Assembly (NCBI GenBank): GCA_036936605.1
Contig: JAUPFV010000004.1
Location: 287,908,009 to 287,972,008, forward strand
Direction of reading: 5' to 3'
Length of the DNA stretch: 64,000 nucleotides
DNA from: Limnanthes douglasii subsp. nivea
Taxonomy: Eukaryota; Streptophyta; Magnoliopsida; Brassicales; Limnanthaceae
The position numbers and the translations under genes are program-made. Positions 9,476 to 18,420 of the stretch are shown here, piece after piece. The notes under the pieces were generated by a model, which was not told the DNA's origin, ran no database searches, and saw nothing but the letters and a program-made list of their open reading frames with translations. Within the stretch, counting starts at the first letter, position 1. Every line of letters starts with the position of its first letter.

Positions 9476-12350
9476 GGTGATGAGTCAAAGGATTATTTGA
9501 CTAGTTCGTGCATGGCGAAGGGGGAGGAGGAGGAAATACCGGTGCCTTGCTCCGTCGATTATAGCGAGTTTTTCAACACCAAAGGACAGTACTACTCCCG
9601 GGCAGACCTTATTGAATGGGTTAAGGAAACCGCATCGGATAACGGGTTTGTGATTATTTTACGCCGATGCGATAGACACGATCGTAAAACTCCGAGAGTA
9701 GAGTTTGTGTGCGAAAGATCCGGTGTTTACACAAAACTCGTAGACCCCAAGGATCTAAAGAGGAAGTCTACCGGAACGAAAAAATGCGGATGCCCATTCG
9801 CCCTTAAAGGAAAGAAGATGGGTGATGATTTGTGGGGAATAGAGGTTGTGTGCGGCGTTCACAATCACGATACTGCATCCTACAAAGAAGGTCATTCCTA
9901 CGTGGGACGGTTTCAAAAAAAAGAGATGGATTTTGTGGTTAGTTCGAATAAAATGGGATCCCGTCCTCGTGATATTCTTGGTGGAGTGAAGAAATTGAAC
10001 CCTAAGAATTCTTCTACAATCCGCACCGTGTACAACGCAATACTAAAACACCGGAAGCTCGAGAAAGGTGGTCGGTCGCAATTCCAATACTTGTTGGGTG
10101 AACTAAAGCGACTAAACTACTACGAATTCCATAGAAAGTCCGAAGACGGAAGCGATATCATAGGCGAGCTTTTTTTTGCGCACCCGGTTAGTTTGGGTTT
10201 TTTACGGACATTTCCGAACGTCATTATAATGGATAACACGTACAAGGTGATCAAATACGGGATGCCGTTGTACGAGGTCGTGGGTGCGACTTGTACGGGG
10301 AAAACATTCTACATTGGATTTGCTTTTATGTCGAGTGAAAAAATCGAGGCCTACAAGTGGGTGTTAGGATGCTTACATTCGTTGATGGTAACTCACTCCA
10401 TCGAATTACCATCCATTGTTTTGACGGATAGAGATTTGCGCTTGTGAATGCGGTGGAGGAAGTGTTCCCCAATGCGACGCACATGTTGTGTCGATGGCAC
10501 ATCAACATGAACGTCCTAGGAAAAACAAAAACGATCATAAAGGAGAAGGTAGTGTCCGATGCCTTTTTGAAAGTGTGGAACGGAATGATGTTGGCGGAAA
10601 CGGAGTTAGCGTACGAGAACTACCGGTCGGAATTGCACCGCGATTTCAAAGACTATCCGAAAGCGATTGAGTATACCGAAAGTTGGGTGGGGCCGTACGG
10701 TGAAAAGTTTGTCACGTGGAGAACTAACAAGTGGATGCATTTTGGTAACCAAACCACAAACCACATGGAGAGCACTCATTCGAGTCTCAAGCGTTTCATC
10801 GGTACGAGCAAAGGTAACTTTGAATCTTTTTGGTTGAAGTTGCATACTTTGATTGAATTGCAACACGGGGACATCAAGGCTTCCTTCGAAAAGAGCCGGT
10901 TGTTGGCCCTACATAAATTCAAAAACATTGTGTACGGTCAAGTAAAAAACAACATCTCCCACCATGCAATGGGAATTTTGGCCGACGAAGTCGAATGTGC
11001 CCGGAACATGACAATCGCACCGGATATGCCTTGCGGTTGTGCCATACGAACTACGCACGGCATGCCTTGCGCCCACGAAATCTATGAGTTTGTTGCGAAA
11101 GGGATAGAGGTGCCGCTTGAGTTGTTTCATGAACATTGGAAGAGGTTAGACATCCTAGTTCGTACCAACCTCTCGACGAATGAGCAACTTAAAGCAAAGC
11201 TTGACAAGCTAGTATCCGATGTCATGGTGTCCAATGACGAAGCACGGATAGAGCACATTTATAAACAATGGTTTGCCGTCGTCCATCCCGAAACAACTAA
11301 CATTTTGGAGCCGTTGGTTAAGCAAAAACCGCGCGGTCGTCCACCTAACAAACGTAAGTTATCTATTGCCGCCGATGATACATCCACTAAACGCGACAAA
11401 AGTTGGCACGAACATGTACTTAAGGAAGAAAATGATAGTACGCCATCCTTGCTTGGAGACTTCAAACTTCCAACCGAAACCTCGAGGAAAGGGAAAAAAA
11501 GAAGGAGCCTAAACGTGGTTCGTGGACCACCCCCGCTCGTACGAACGGTAGCGCTATTCCAACGCAAGCAAGTGGTACAATGCTTAGTAGTGGAACGGTG
11601 GGTTGTAGGTCAAGCTCTACGATGCCGGTGAAGGCAAGTTTTGTGGACCCCAAAGGATACATGAACCAATTCCCGAGCTATTTTACGCCTTTCGTAGAGT
11701 CCATTACCGATGTTAAATCCGATGGGCATTGCGGGTACCGCTCGATAGCGTACGCCTTGAACGGGCAATAAGATGGGTGGAGGTTGATAAGGGATGCCCT
11801 TTACAACGAGCTTATGGATTACGCATCGGTCTACGTAAAGATTTTTACTAGCATGGAGGATTTGATTGATGTTGCGGAGCGTGTGAAATGTTCTAGCGAT
11901 GTGGGAACTAAGGACCATTGGATGTCCATGCCCGAGATGGGAGTGGCAATCGCATCTGCGTTTAACTGCATACTCCATTTTGTTGGGGTATTCCGAAATA
12001 TGGATGTCGGCTTCACTTTTCTTCCGCTAAGAGGTGCACCTCCTCTGATGCCAAACCGGTTGGAAATCGGATTGGGTTGGGTCAACACCAACCATTTCGT
12101 GAACGTAAGTATTCATACAAGGGGTACGTTAATGGTAATTTTAATTTCAAGAAATTTATTTTATCGTGTTTTCGTTTTGTAGCTTGGGATTAAGGCGGAG
12201 GCCCCATGTGCTAGGATACATCCTTGTTGCTTAAAGTTGCGTTCACCTGAAGCTGAAGGTTGGGCATTGCCGATTGCATCTCGTTGCAAGAAATACGAAG
12301 AGCTTAAAAATAATTACCTAGAAGTAACCAATCTATCCGCTTTTGCTTGA
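9476..12350 (+). pseudogene. FAR1-type MULE transposase-OTU, copy 2
   Basis: Same architecture as copy 1 (first internal ATG 9512; FAR1 zinc domain, DDE core, SWIM, OTU, 78-bp intron 12105-12182, final exon 12183-12350). It carries the identical two frameshifts, near 10436 and 11493-11501, so both predate the duplication. Unlike copy 1 it keeps the full SWIM pattern (CGCAIRTTHGMPCAHEI; TGC at 11032). It has an extra nonsense change: CAA to TAA at 11769, directly after DGHCGYRSIAYALNGQ, which removes most of the OTU domain. It has ESTHSSLKRF where copy 1 has ESAHSSLKRF. It lacks its own exon 1 and promoter, since the repeat begins inside the intron. Confidence 0.88.
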
Positions 12351-12605
12351 TGACTAGACGATTGTAACGAATGTAAACCCTGGATGGTTTTTATGCTTTT
12401 ATCGTTTTTATGTTTGGATGTTTTTTATGTTGAAAACAATAACACGTTTCCATTCTTAATATGATGATTGCATTACAACATTGAAAACATTGCATTAAAA
12501 CATTACACTTTAATTTAAAGCATTGCATAATTAGAAATACATAAGCACATAACGAAAATCAAATGATAGATAAGCTAACGCTGGGTTAGCATTGCACGTT
12601 CGGTT

Positions 12606-13049
12606 TTACGGGGTCGGATAGTTCATCCCGAATCCATCAGAGTCACTACTGTCCTCGGGAGATGAGTACGTTCGAACGGTGCTGGCTATTGCATCGGGTA
12701 TTTCGTTCTCGACTCGCTCTATCGCTTCCGACACCATCTCATGCGTAATTGTAGTCTGCAATCCCATGTCGAAAACCCTTCGGACTTTGGTTCCGTCTTC
12801 CCAAAGAAGTGACTCGATATTGAAAGTCACTGTTTTAAGATAAGCTAACCTATCGGCACCTTCTTCGCGGGCACGTGGTCGGGGCATTAAACATCCTGCA
12901 CACGATGCCTCCCTACCGTGGTTGAAGAACATTCTGCACAGAACCGCATCGACGAAACCAGGATACTCCTCTTGCATCGTAGTTTTGACGTAGTCGAATG
13001 CGCATAGTAGGCTTGCATCTTCGTACACATTCCAGCCGGAATAATCCAT
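12606..13049 (-). CDS. Myb/SANT-like MULE accessory protein, 147 aa
   Basis: Intact single-exon frame. The N-terminus has W6 and E10-D11, then LLCAFDYV, and YPGFVDAVLCRMFFNHGREAS around residues 29-45, followed by R-rich PRPRAREE, LAYLKTVTFNIESL, and an acidic Ser-rich tail. The spacing W...ED..L..A....F..VLCRMF...R resembles trihelix/Myb-SANT-like domains of plant transposon-associated proteins. Related proteins lie at 13452-13822 and 22165-22569, sharing a [VL]LC-M[FY] block, a basic Arg/Glu segment, and a helical C-terminus with T followed by MV or QI. Its promoter (TATAAATA about 41 bp upstream and E2F-type sites) is described separately. By analogy with Myb-like partners of Harbinger transposases it may help bind element ends; that is inference. 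Confidence 0.65.
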   Translation of the reverse strand: MDYSGWNVYEDASLLCAFDYVKTTMQEEYPGFVDAVLCRMFFNHGREASCAGCLMPRPRAREEGADRLAYLKTVTFNIESLLWEDGTKVRRVFDMGLQTTITHEMVSEAIERVENEIPDAIASTVRTYSSPEDSSDSDGFGMNYPTP

Positions 13050-13089
13050 TGTTTTAACTTAAGTTTTTACTTTCATCGATGGGTTACAG

Positions 13090-13267
13090 TATTTATAGAG
13101 TTCATAGGTGGCGCAATCATAAAAATAGTGGGCGGGAAATGCTCTTGTTTACCCCGCTTATTATTTGCTTATTGGCGGGAGTAGATGTGGCAAAGTATTT
13201 GGCGGGAAATTAAATTTGGCGGGGCTTATTTTGGCGGGAGTAGATGTGGCAAAGTATTTGGCGGGAG
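13090..13267 (-). promoter_or_regulatory. TATA box and E2F-type site cluster of the 147-aa gene
   Basis: On the minus strand TATAAATA (13090-13097) lies about 41 bp before the start codon at 13049. Upstream are six GGCGGG-core sites: GGCGGGAAAT at 13131, TTGGCGGGA at 13172, TTTGGCGGGAAAT at 13198, TTTGGCGGGG at 13215, TTTTGGCGGGAG at 13229 and TTTGGCGGGAG at 13257. Several match the plant E2F consensus TTTSSCGS exactly, in one or both orientations. The phrase GGCGGGAGTAGATGTGGCAA occurs twice (13174 and 13232), so the cluster partly grew by local duplication. Confidence 0.6.
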
Positions 13268-13322
13268 TTTAATATCTATAAAATAAATGTCCTGCCCACA
13301 CAAGAAGATAAACCCTAAAATA

Positions 13323-13391
13323 ATGTGTCTCTGGAACGAGTTAGAAGATCAATATCTGATTAAAGCATCAATCGAACTTAACATAACATAA
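13323..13391 (+). pseudogene. remnant N-terminus of plus-strand Myb-like gene
   Basis: Encodes MCLWNELEDQYLIKASIEL and then runs into a stop. It is clearly homologous to the start of the Myb-like gene of the older relative (22165: MCPWTELED-YLMRASIEF). Homology ends abruptly near 13380, so the rest of this gene was deleted from the 13.2-kb element. It occupies the same relative position, downstream of transposase-OTU and upstream of the opposing PMD gene. Confidence 0.7.
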
Positions 13392-13451
13392 ACAACTTAA
13401 CACATATAATAAAAACATAACAAGTTACAACAACATTACGCAACATAACCA

Positions 13452-13822
13452 TTAGTAGTCGTAACGCAAGCTGTTTAAAACATCGTCGCCATCCTCCCTT
13501 GCCATAACCATATCCTCCACATATGCTACCATATCCCTAGTGATATAGTCGCAGACGGTCATATCCCAGACCTTTACCGCCTCCTCTTTAATTCTTCGCG
13601 GCATGAACAACAACTTCGTGAGGGGCTGCACAAAGAGGTAGCGTGCCTTGATTTCGTCACGGCTGCGCACAACGACACCTCCAGTTTCTAAATAGCGTAG
13701 TTGTAATACATATGACACAAAACCCTTTCAAAAAATGCATCACTCCTATCTTCACCCAACTCGGCCCGGGAATCCTTGACTGCTAGAAGCATGTGGTAGT
13801 CTTCATTAGCGGTAAACTCCAT
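13452..13822 (-). pseudogene. second Myb/SANT-like small protein, frameshifted
   Basis: The ATG at 13822 opens MEFTANEDYHMLLAVKDS and continues to FFERVLCHMYYNYA, where a one-base shift (about 13685-13695) moves the frame. The remaining 80-odd residues run from ETGGVVVRSRDEIKARYLFV to the stop at 13452, with TRDMVAYVEDMV near the end. The ED near the start, the VLCHMYYN block, the basic Arg/Glu segment and the late T..MV helix align with the 147-aa protein. It is therefore a paralogue within one transposon, arranged in the same direction. It has its own TATA and E2F-type sites. Confidence 0.6.
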
Positions 13823-13870
13823 TTGTTTCTAAGTGTTTGATGGATGCCATGTTGCTCCTTAACACTTGTA

Positions 13871-13950
13871 TATTTATAATGGAAGTATATCGTTGGCGGG
13901 AGTTTCATTTGGCGGGAGAGTCATATGGCGCGAAATATTTTTTGGCGGGG
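13871..13950 (-). promoter_or_regulatory. TATA box and E2F-type sites of the second Myb-like gene
   Basis: On the minus strand TATAAATA (13871-13878) lies about 49 bp before the ATG at 13822, nearly the same spacing as at the paralogue. Upstream are TTGGCGGGAG (13893), TTTGGCGGGAG (13908), TGGCGCGAAA (13927) and TTTGGCGGGG (13941). All carry an E2F-like core. The next array (13965 onward) uses a different word, CCGCCGG, so the two motif classes are separate. Confidence 0.55.
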
Positions 13951-13964
13951 GCAATAATTGTTTT

Positions 13965-14425
13965 AGGTCCCCGCCGGTCCATGACTAGTCAACAGCCGGT
14001 TGACCAAATAAAATACTCTTATAAATTTGTTAAAAAAAATATGCTTACCCCGCCGGGGTGGAATTGTCACCCCGCCGGGTGACAACATCCCCGCCGGGGA
14101 TGAAATGTCCCCGCCGGTGCTGATTTTTCACCCCGGCGGGCGAGTGGCCCATCCTCAAAGTTTGTTGAGGATGGGTATGGGCCCCGATCCCCGCCGGGTG
14201 ACCAATATTCACCCGCCGGGTGAAAACTTCCTCGACGGTTGAATATTTATCAACCGACGGGGGAGCGTGTGGAAATTTACGAATTTCCACTCGCTCTCAA
14301 CCGGCGGGTTGAATGTCTCCACCCGCCGGTTGACAATTCAACCCCGCCGGCGGAGTAATTTTCACCCGCCGGGGAAGTATTCAACCGGCGGGTGAAAATT
14401 GTTGAACCGGCGGGGACGGTTTGGT
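13965..14425. repeat. CCGCCGG palindrome array 2
   Basis: About 17 words of the CCGCCGG/CCGGCGG class, many extended to palindromes (TTCACCCGCCGGGTGAA type) and some decayed (CGACGG, CCGACGG). It lies between the promoter of the second Myb-like gene and the 3' end of the PMD gene. Spacers differ from array 1, so this is not a duplicate of it. Confidence 0.85.
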
Positions 14426-14672
14426 TTTTAAAAAAAATCTACCAAGTTTTTTTTAACTTGTAATGGTTGAAACTTTACCATCTTTTGTTTGTTTAAGGCT
14501 ACAACGTGGATGAATATATTGATTGAATTAGATAAATTAAAGTAAACGGCAATAACGAACTATAATTAAACAAACACAATGTATTCATATTTCAAACTAA
14601 AATACAACAAAGTTTTTAAAGTAACAAACTAACCCAAATGTCAACAAGTTGAACGTAACGTAATGTTCAAAA

Positions 14673-17308
14673 CTAGAACAACAAGCATAATAAAAATCCA
14701 AGCATAATAATAAGAAGCCACGGTGCGGTAAGCTCCATAACCTTCCTCCCAAAAGCCACTATTTCGTCATTGGAGTCGTCTAACGGCCGAATACGATTAA
14801 TCGTATTCACCACATCGACCGCCGACGTCTCCGTAAGAACCCGAGGTGTGATATTAAACCACCCATACTTCTTCACGTACGTCTTGTACTGGGGGGACGA
14901 AGTGTGAGTACTCCCTTCCAAAGGCCTCGAATACCTATCGATCACGTATAGGTGCTCCCTCCACTGCGTCCAATGCCTAACCTGAACCGAATACCGAAGA
15001 TGGTCTCCTCTACCAAGACTGGTTCTAGCAACGAGGGGGTCGAGCGGCTTTTCTTGGATCCAACCGAACTGGCGCATCACTCGGTCGGGGTGATATGCCT
15101 CGCTCACCATCATTAGGCGAATAGGGTTTTGGTACAACCCTATTGCCTGCTCCGGCCATACCTCACGGACATCCTCGTAAGGTCGGAAAATAACCTACAA
15201 ATAAAATTATTTCAACGTCCAACATTTTATATAAAGTAGATTTATTTAAATAAACGTAAAAAAGAGAACTTACATCCTTTTCTCCTTGCTTCGCAAGGAT
15301 CTCACGGTAGTACGGCTTCCCCCGAGCTAATGATACCGGGATCTTTTTCGGCAACCACGCAAGCATCTTCGGATCTGTCGGGCTATAACCACTGTTCACT
15401 GGCGCGCGGAAGACGGGGAAGTGGTCATAGACCCAACACTCGAACAAGGCCGAGAAGCCGACCAAGGTCTTCAAGGAGTGCTTCGAGATGCCTCCCAAAC
15501 TCTTGTACAGCCACACTAACGCACAAGTCCCCCATGCGTACTCACCAACCAACTCTAAATCCTCGAGGGCTAGATGGAAATCGCATTGGATGTTCTTCTG
15601 GCTCGTGTTGGTGAAGATCGTACACCCGAGGAAGAACAAGATATATGCCCGAGCTGCTGCCTCCTTCATCTCCGGAGTGCAGGCGGTGTTTGAATCTAAG
15701 TACGCTTCCCCCGAGAATGTGGTCCTAAGCCATCGGAGGCCGAATCCGCTCCCGTCATGCGCCTCCATTTCCTGCTGCACATCAGCAGCCGAAACTCCCA
15801 ACAGGTCCCCATACCGTGCATACGTCGCCTCTATCGGATCAGGCCGGAAGAGGTCAATAATTCTCCCCTCAACCGGGAGGCCCGTAATGACATACACGTC
15901 GTCTAGTGTCATCGTCATCTCCCCAAAGGAGAACTGGAACGTGTTCGTCTCCTGGTGCCACCTCTCACCGAAGACCTCCGCCAACTGGACGTGGTTGTTG
16001 AACCTCGGTAAATGCCGCATCAAGGGCCAAAATGGTGTCTTCTCCATGTAGGCCCTAACCCCCACTTGTTTGCTAAGGTCCCACTGACCAAGCAAACCAT
16101 ACTTCGACTGCACCGTAATGCCCGAGCGCGCCTGTAAAAAAATTCAAAATTAACTACAATGTTAAAAAATGAATTTAAGTAAACAAAAAAATAATAAATT
16201 AATTAACTTACATCGTTTTTGAAGGCGTAGTACGCCTCGTGCTGCGCATACTCGGGGAAGAGAAGCACACTATTTTGGGATAGGAAAAGATTTTTCCATC
16301 CCTCCGCATCGGTTGGAGGCCCTTCGGCACGGACCTCTCTTCGAGGTGGTGGCAACGGGACCTCCACTTCCCCCTCCTCCGTATCCTCCTCCTCCTCGTC
16401 CACTAGGGCACGCCGTCGGATGGGGAGCACCTCTCGTGGAGGAGAAGCTCGTCGACTGGGGCCTTCCCTGGTGGCATCGTATTTCTGATGTCGCAACGAT
16501 CGCTCGGTCGGATCCTAGCGCTCCTGGCGCACCTCGCGGTGGGGGCGAACACGCTCTGTCCGATCCCCATGTTCCGGCCTAGCGGCGACCACCGACCGTC
16601 GGCTACTACCTTCACCTTTTCTTGCCGCCTTGGCCGCCTTCTCCTTGGTTAGGCGAGGTGCTTCGTGTTGGCTGCAAAACATTAGACAAAAAAGTTAGAA
16701 AATTTTCTAAAATATACACAAAAATAAATGCAGAAAGAGGTAGCAACAGGTATTCCCCGCCGGGTTATGAATTTTCACCCGGCGGGCGAAAATTAAACTA
16801 TTTAATTTTTCAGTTTTCACCCGCCGGGTGACAATTATTCACCCGGCGGGTGAAAAATAAAATAATAAATAGTTTAATTTTCACCCGTCGGGTGAACCCC
16901 GCTTCACCCGGCGGGGACCAAGAACAAACCTGGAGAAACCCACATTTGTTCTTGGTCCCCGCCGGATGATGCGGGGTCCACCCGACGGGGACCAAGAACA
17001 AATCTGGGTTTCTCCAGGTTTGTTCTTGGTCCCCGCCGGGTGAATGCCCTATACCCCGGCGGGTGAACACGAAAACCTGCAAAAACCGAGGTTGAAGACA
17101 ACCCAATACATCGAAAAACTACCTAAATCAGCCACAAACAACCTAATCTAGCATACCCTAGCATTACTAGACAACTATGAACAACATATAACACCAAATC
17201 AGCCACAAACAAACCTAACCTAGCATCAAAATCAAAAAACCTAATCTAAACCAAATATAGAAAGAAAGTACATTTAAGAGTAAAAACTTACTCTTTTCCT
17301 TTGCCCAT
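14673..17308 (-). pseudogene. plant mobile domain (PMD) protein, one premature stop
   Basis: Four-exon model on the minus strand: 17292-17308 (MGKGK...), 16212-16671, 15274-16131, 14673-15194. All junctions are GT-AG and join in frame, giving 618 codons. Exon 2 is an Arg/Glu-rich low-complexity linker. Exon 3 is the PMD core (PF10536-like): KYGLLGQWDLSK, FGEMTMTLDDVYVITGLPV, then GTCALVWLYKSLGGI. This is the family of MAIN/MAIL1 and 'PP7 long form homologue' proteins, often carried by plant transposons. The only break is TAG at 16517-16515 in the linker. The C-terminus ends with a hydrophobic run (PWLLIIMLGFLLCLLF) that looks like a tail anchor, which I do not know from this family. Intron 1 holds CCGCCGG array 3. 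Confidence 0.85.
16755..17065. repeat. CCGCCGG palindrome array 3 (PMD intron 1)
   Basis: About 11 words, including TTCACCCGCCGGGTGAC-type palindromes and decayed forms (CCGACGG). It also holds an inverted pair about 30 bp long built on CAAGAACAAAC-CTGG (about 16918-16960 versus 16989-17030). The whole array lies in the 620-bp first intron of the PMD gene, mirroring array 1 in the first intron of the transposase at the other end. Confidence 0.85.
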
Positions 17309-17567
17309 TGTAGTTCTTGAGTTGTTGTTGATGTGTAGAGATCTTCGAATTTGAATTTGGGGCTGATTGTGCAAGATTGTAGAGTTTTGGAGTTTGGAGA
17401 GGTTTTAGGGTTTTGGGGCTGATTTTGGGTTGGGGCTGATTTTGAAGTGGGAATGGTTATTAAATAGGGTTTTGGCTTAGTAAAAAAACGAAGGGTTTTT
17501 TGGGTATTAGTTTGGGGCTACTTATATTTTTGACGGACATGGTTAAAATTGGGGCTGGTTAGCCAAT
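17309..17567 (-). promoter_or_regulatory. PMD upstream region
   Basis: Between the PMD start codon and the right inverted repeat. It contains runs of GGGGCTGATTTTGGGTTGGGG type and TTAAATAGGG (about 17459), which gives CTATTTAA on the minus strand, a weak TATA candidate. No E2F-like sites were seen here. Confidence 0.3.
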
Positions 17568-17590
17568 TGGGCCCCAATTTAGCCTAACCC
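17568..17590 (-). repeat. right terminal inverted repeat of MULE
   Basis: Ends AATTTAGCCTAACCC at 17590; the complement matches 4398-4420 with one mismatch. Confidence 0.9.
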
Positions 17591-17599
17591 CACTACAAT
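17591..17599. repeat. right 9-bp target site duplication
   Basis: CACTACAAT, identical to 4389-4397. Confidence 0.92.
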
Positions 17600-18420
17600 A
17601 TGCGTGAATAAATGTTGTGTAGGTAGATACATCAGGTTTGGGTCCTGATGCGAACATTTGGTCGAAGATAGCATGAGCATGGTCAAAATCGCCTTCTTTC
17701 AACATGGCTACGATTAGACCTGTATATGTATAAACTGTAGGCTGCACACTAACCATCTTTTTCACCAGCAACAATGCTTCTTTCACTCTCCTCTCCTTGC
17801 ACAACCCATTTATTAGGGCATTGTAAGTGTGTGAATTTGGCAAACAATCACCTGTAAGCATTCTGTCAAACAAAGAATGGGCATCATCTATTTTGCCAGC
17901 CTTGCAGTACCCATCAATCAAAGCAGTATAAATAACTTCATTGGCCTCTATGCCTTTCACCTTGAGAGTATCAAATAAGACCCTGGCTTCGTCTACTCTC
18001 TTATTTTTACATAAAGAGTATAAAATTACTATATGTCCACTAGTTAGGAGCCAAACCATATTCATTAATTAAACTAAGCAATCTATATGCAATATCCAGA
18101 TTACCTACTTTACACTGACCATGAATTAACGAATTATAAGTGATCAGGCTAGGCTTTAATTTCCCCGCCTGCATTTTATTAAGTAGTGCCATTGCTTTAT
18201 GCAAATTATTGTTTTTACAGAACCCACATATCAATTCATTATAAGTTCGGGTATTCGGACTATAGTTGTTTGCTTCCATCAAATCCAATATTCTTAGAGC
18301 TGACTCAATCAACCCCTCCTTGCAATATCCATCAAGCAAAGCGTTATACGTTACCACACTTGGTTCCAACTTCTTCTCCAACATCTCATCGAAGATCCTT
18401 CTGGCTTCATCTAACTTATT
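17591..18420 (-). pseudogene. PPR protein pseudogene, middle part (At5g65560-like)
   Basis: Upstream half of the PPR gene split by the MULE. Repeats are clear on the minus strand: PSVVTYNALLDGYCKEG, PNTRTYNELICGFCKNN, PSLITYNSLIHGQCKVG, NEVIYTALIDGYCKAG, PNSHTYNALINGLCKER, and PDVSTYTTFIHAYC, which leads into the insertion. A stop and frameshift lie near 18040-18055. Coding similarity stops at about 18420 inside a repeat, and the N-terminal several hundred residues expected for this gene are absent. A second rearrangement or deletion therefore removed the 5' end. At5g65560 resemblance is recalled from family pattern. Confidence 0.8.

Larger units (their letters stand above)
8898..12946. repeat. 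tandem duplication, unit 2 (~4.05 kb)
   Basis: Second copy of the block at 4844. Beyond 12946 the sequence continues into the intact N-terminal half of the Myb-like gene, so unit 2 retains the original right-hand context. Unit 1 retains the original left-hand context. Confidence 0.9.
4398..17590. mobile_element. 13.2-kb Mutator-like element with OTU, Myb-like and PMD genes
   Basis: The element begins GGGTTAGGCTAAATT at 4398 and ends with the inverted copy AATTTAGCCTAACCC at 17590. The inverted repeats match over about 22 bp with one mismatch, and a perfect 9-bp duplication flanks them. Plus-strand cargo: candidate transposase exon 1 (4737), transposase-OTU copy 1 (5421-8295) and copy 2 (9476-12350), and a Myb-like remnant (13323). 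Minus-strand cargo: truncated Myb-like (8551-8892), complete Myb-like (12606-13049), frameshifted Myb-like (13452-13822) and PMD (14673-17308). Four arrays of CCGCCGG palindromes lie inside. MULE superfamily membership rests on the transposase motifs and duplication length. The transposase genes are frameshifted and PMD has one stop, so this copy is probably non-autonomous. Confidence 0.93.

Noticed and set aside
15330..16582. Plus-strand frames of 89-187 codons
   Set aside because: Opposite-strand shadows of PMD exons 2 and 3, which have domain and splice support.
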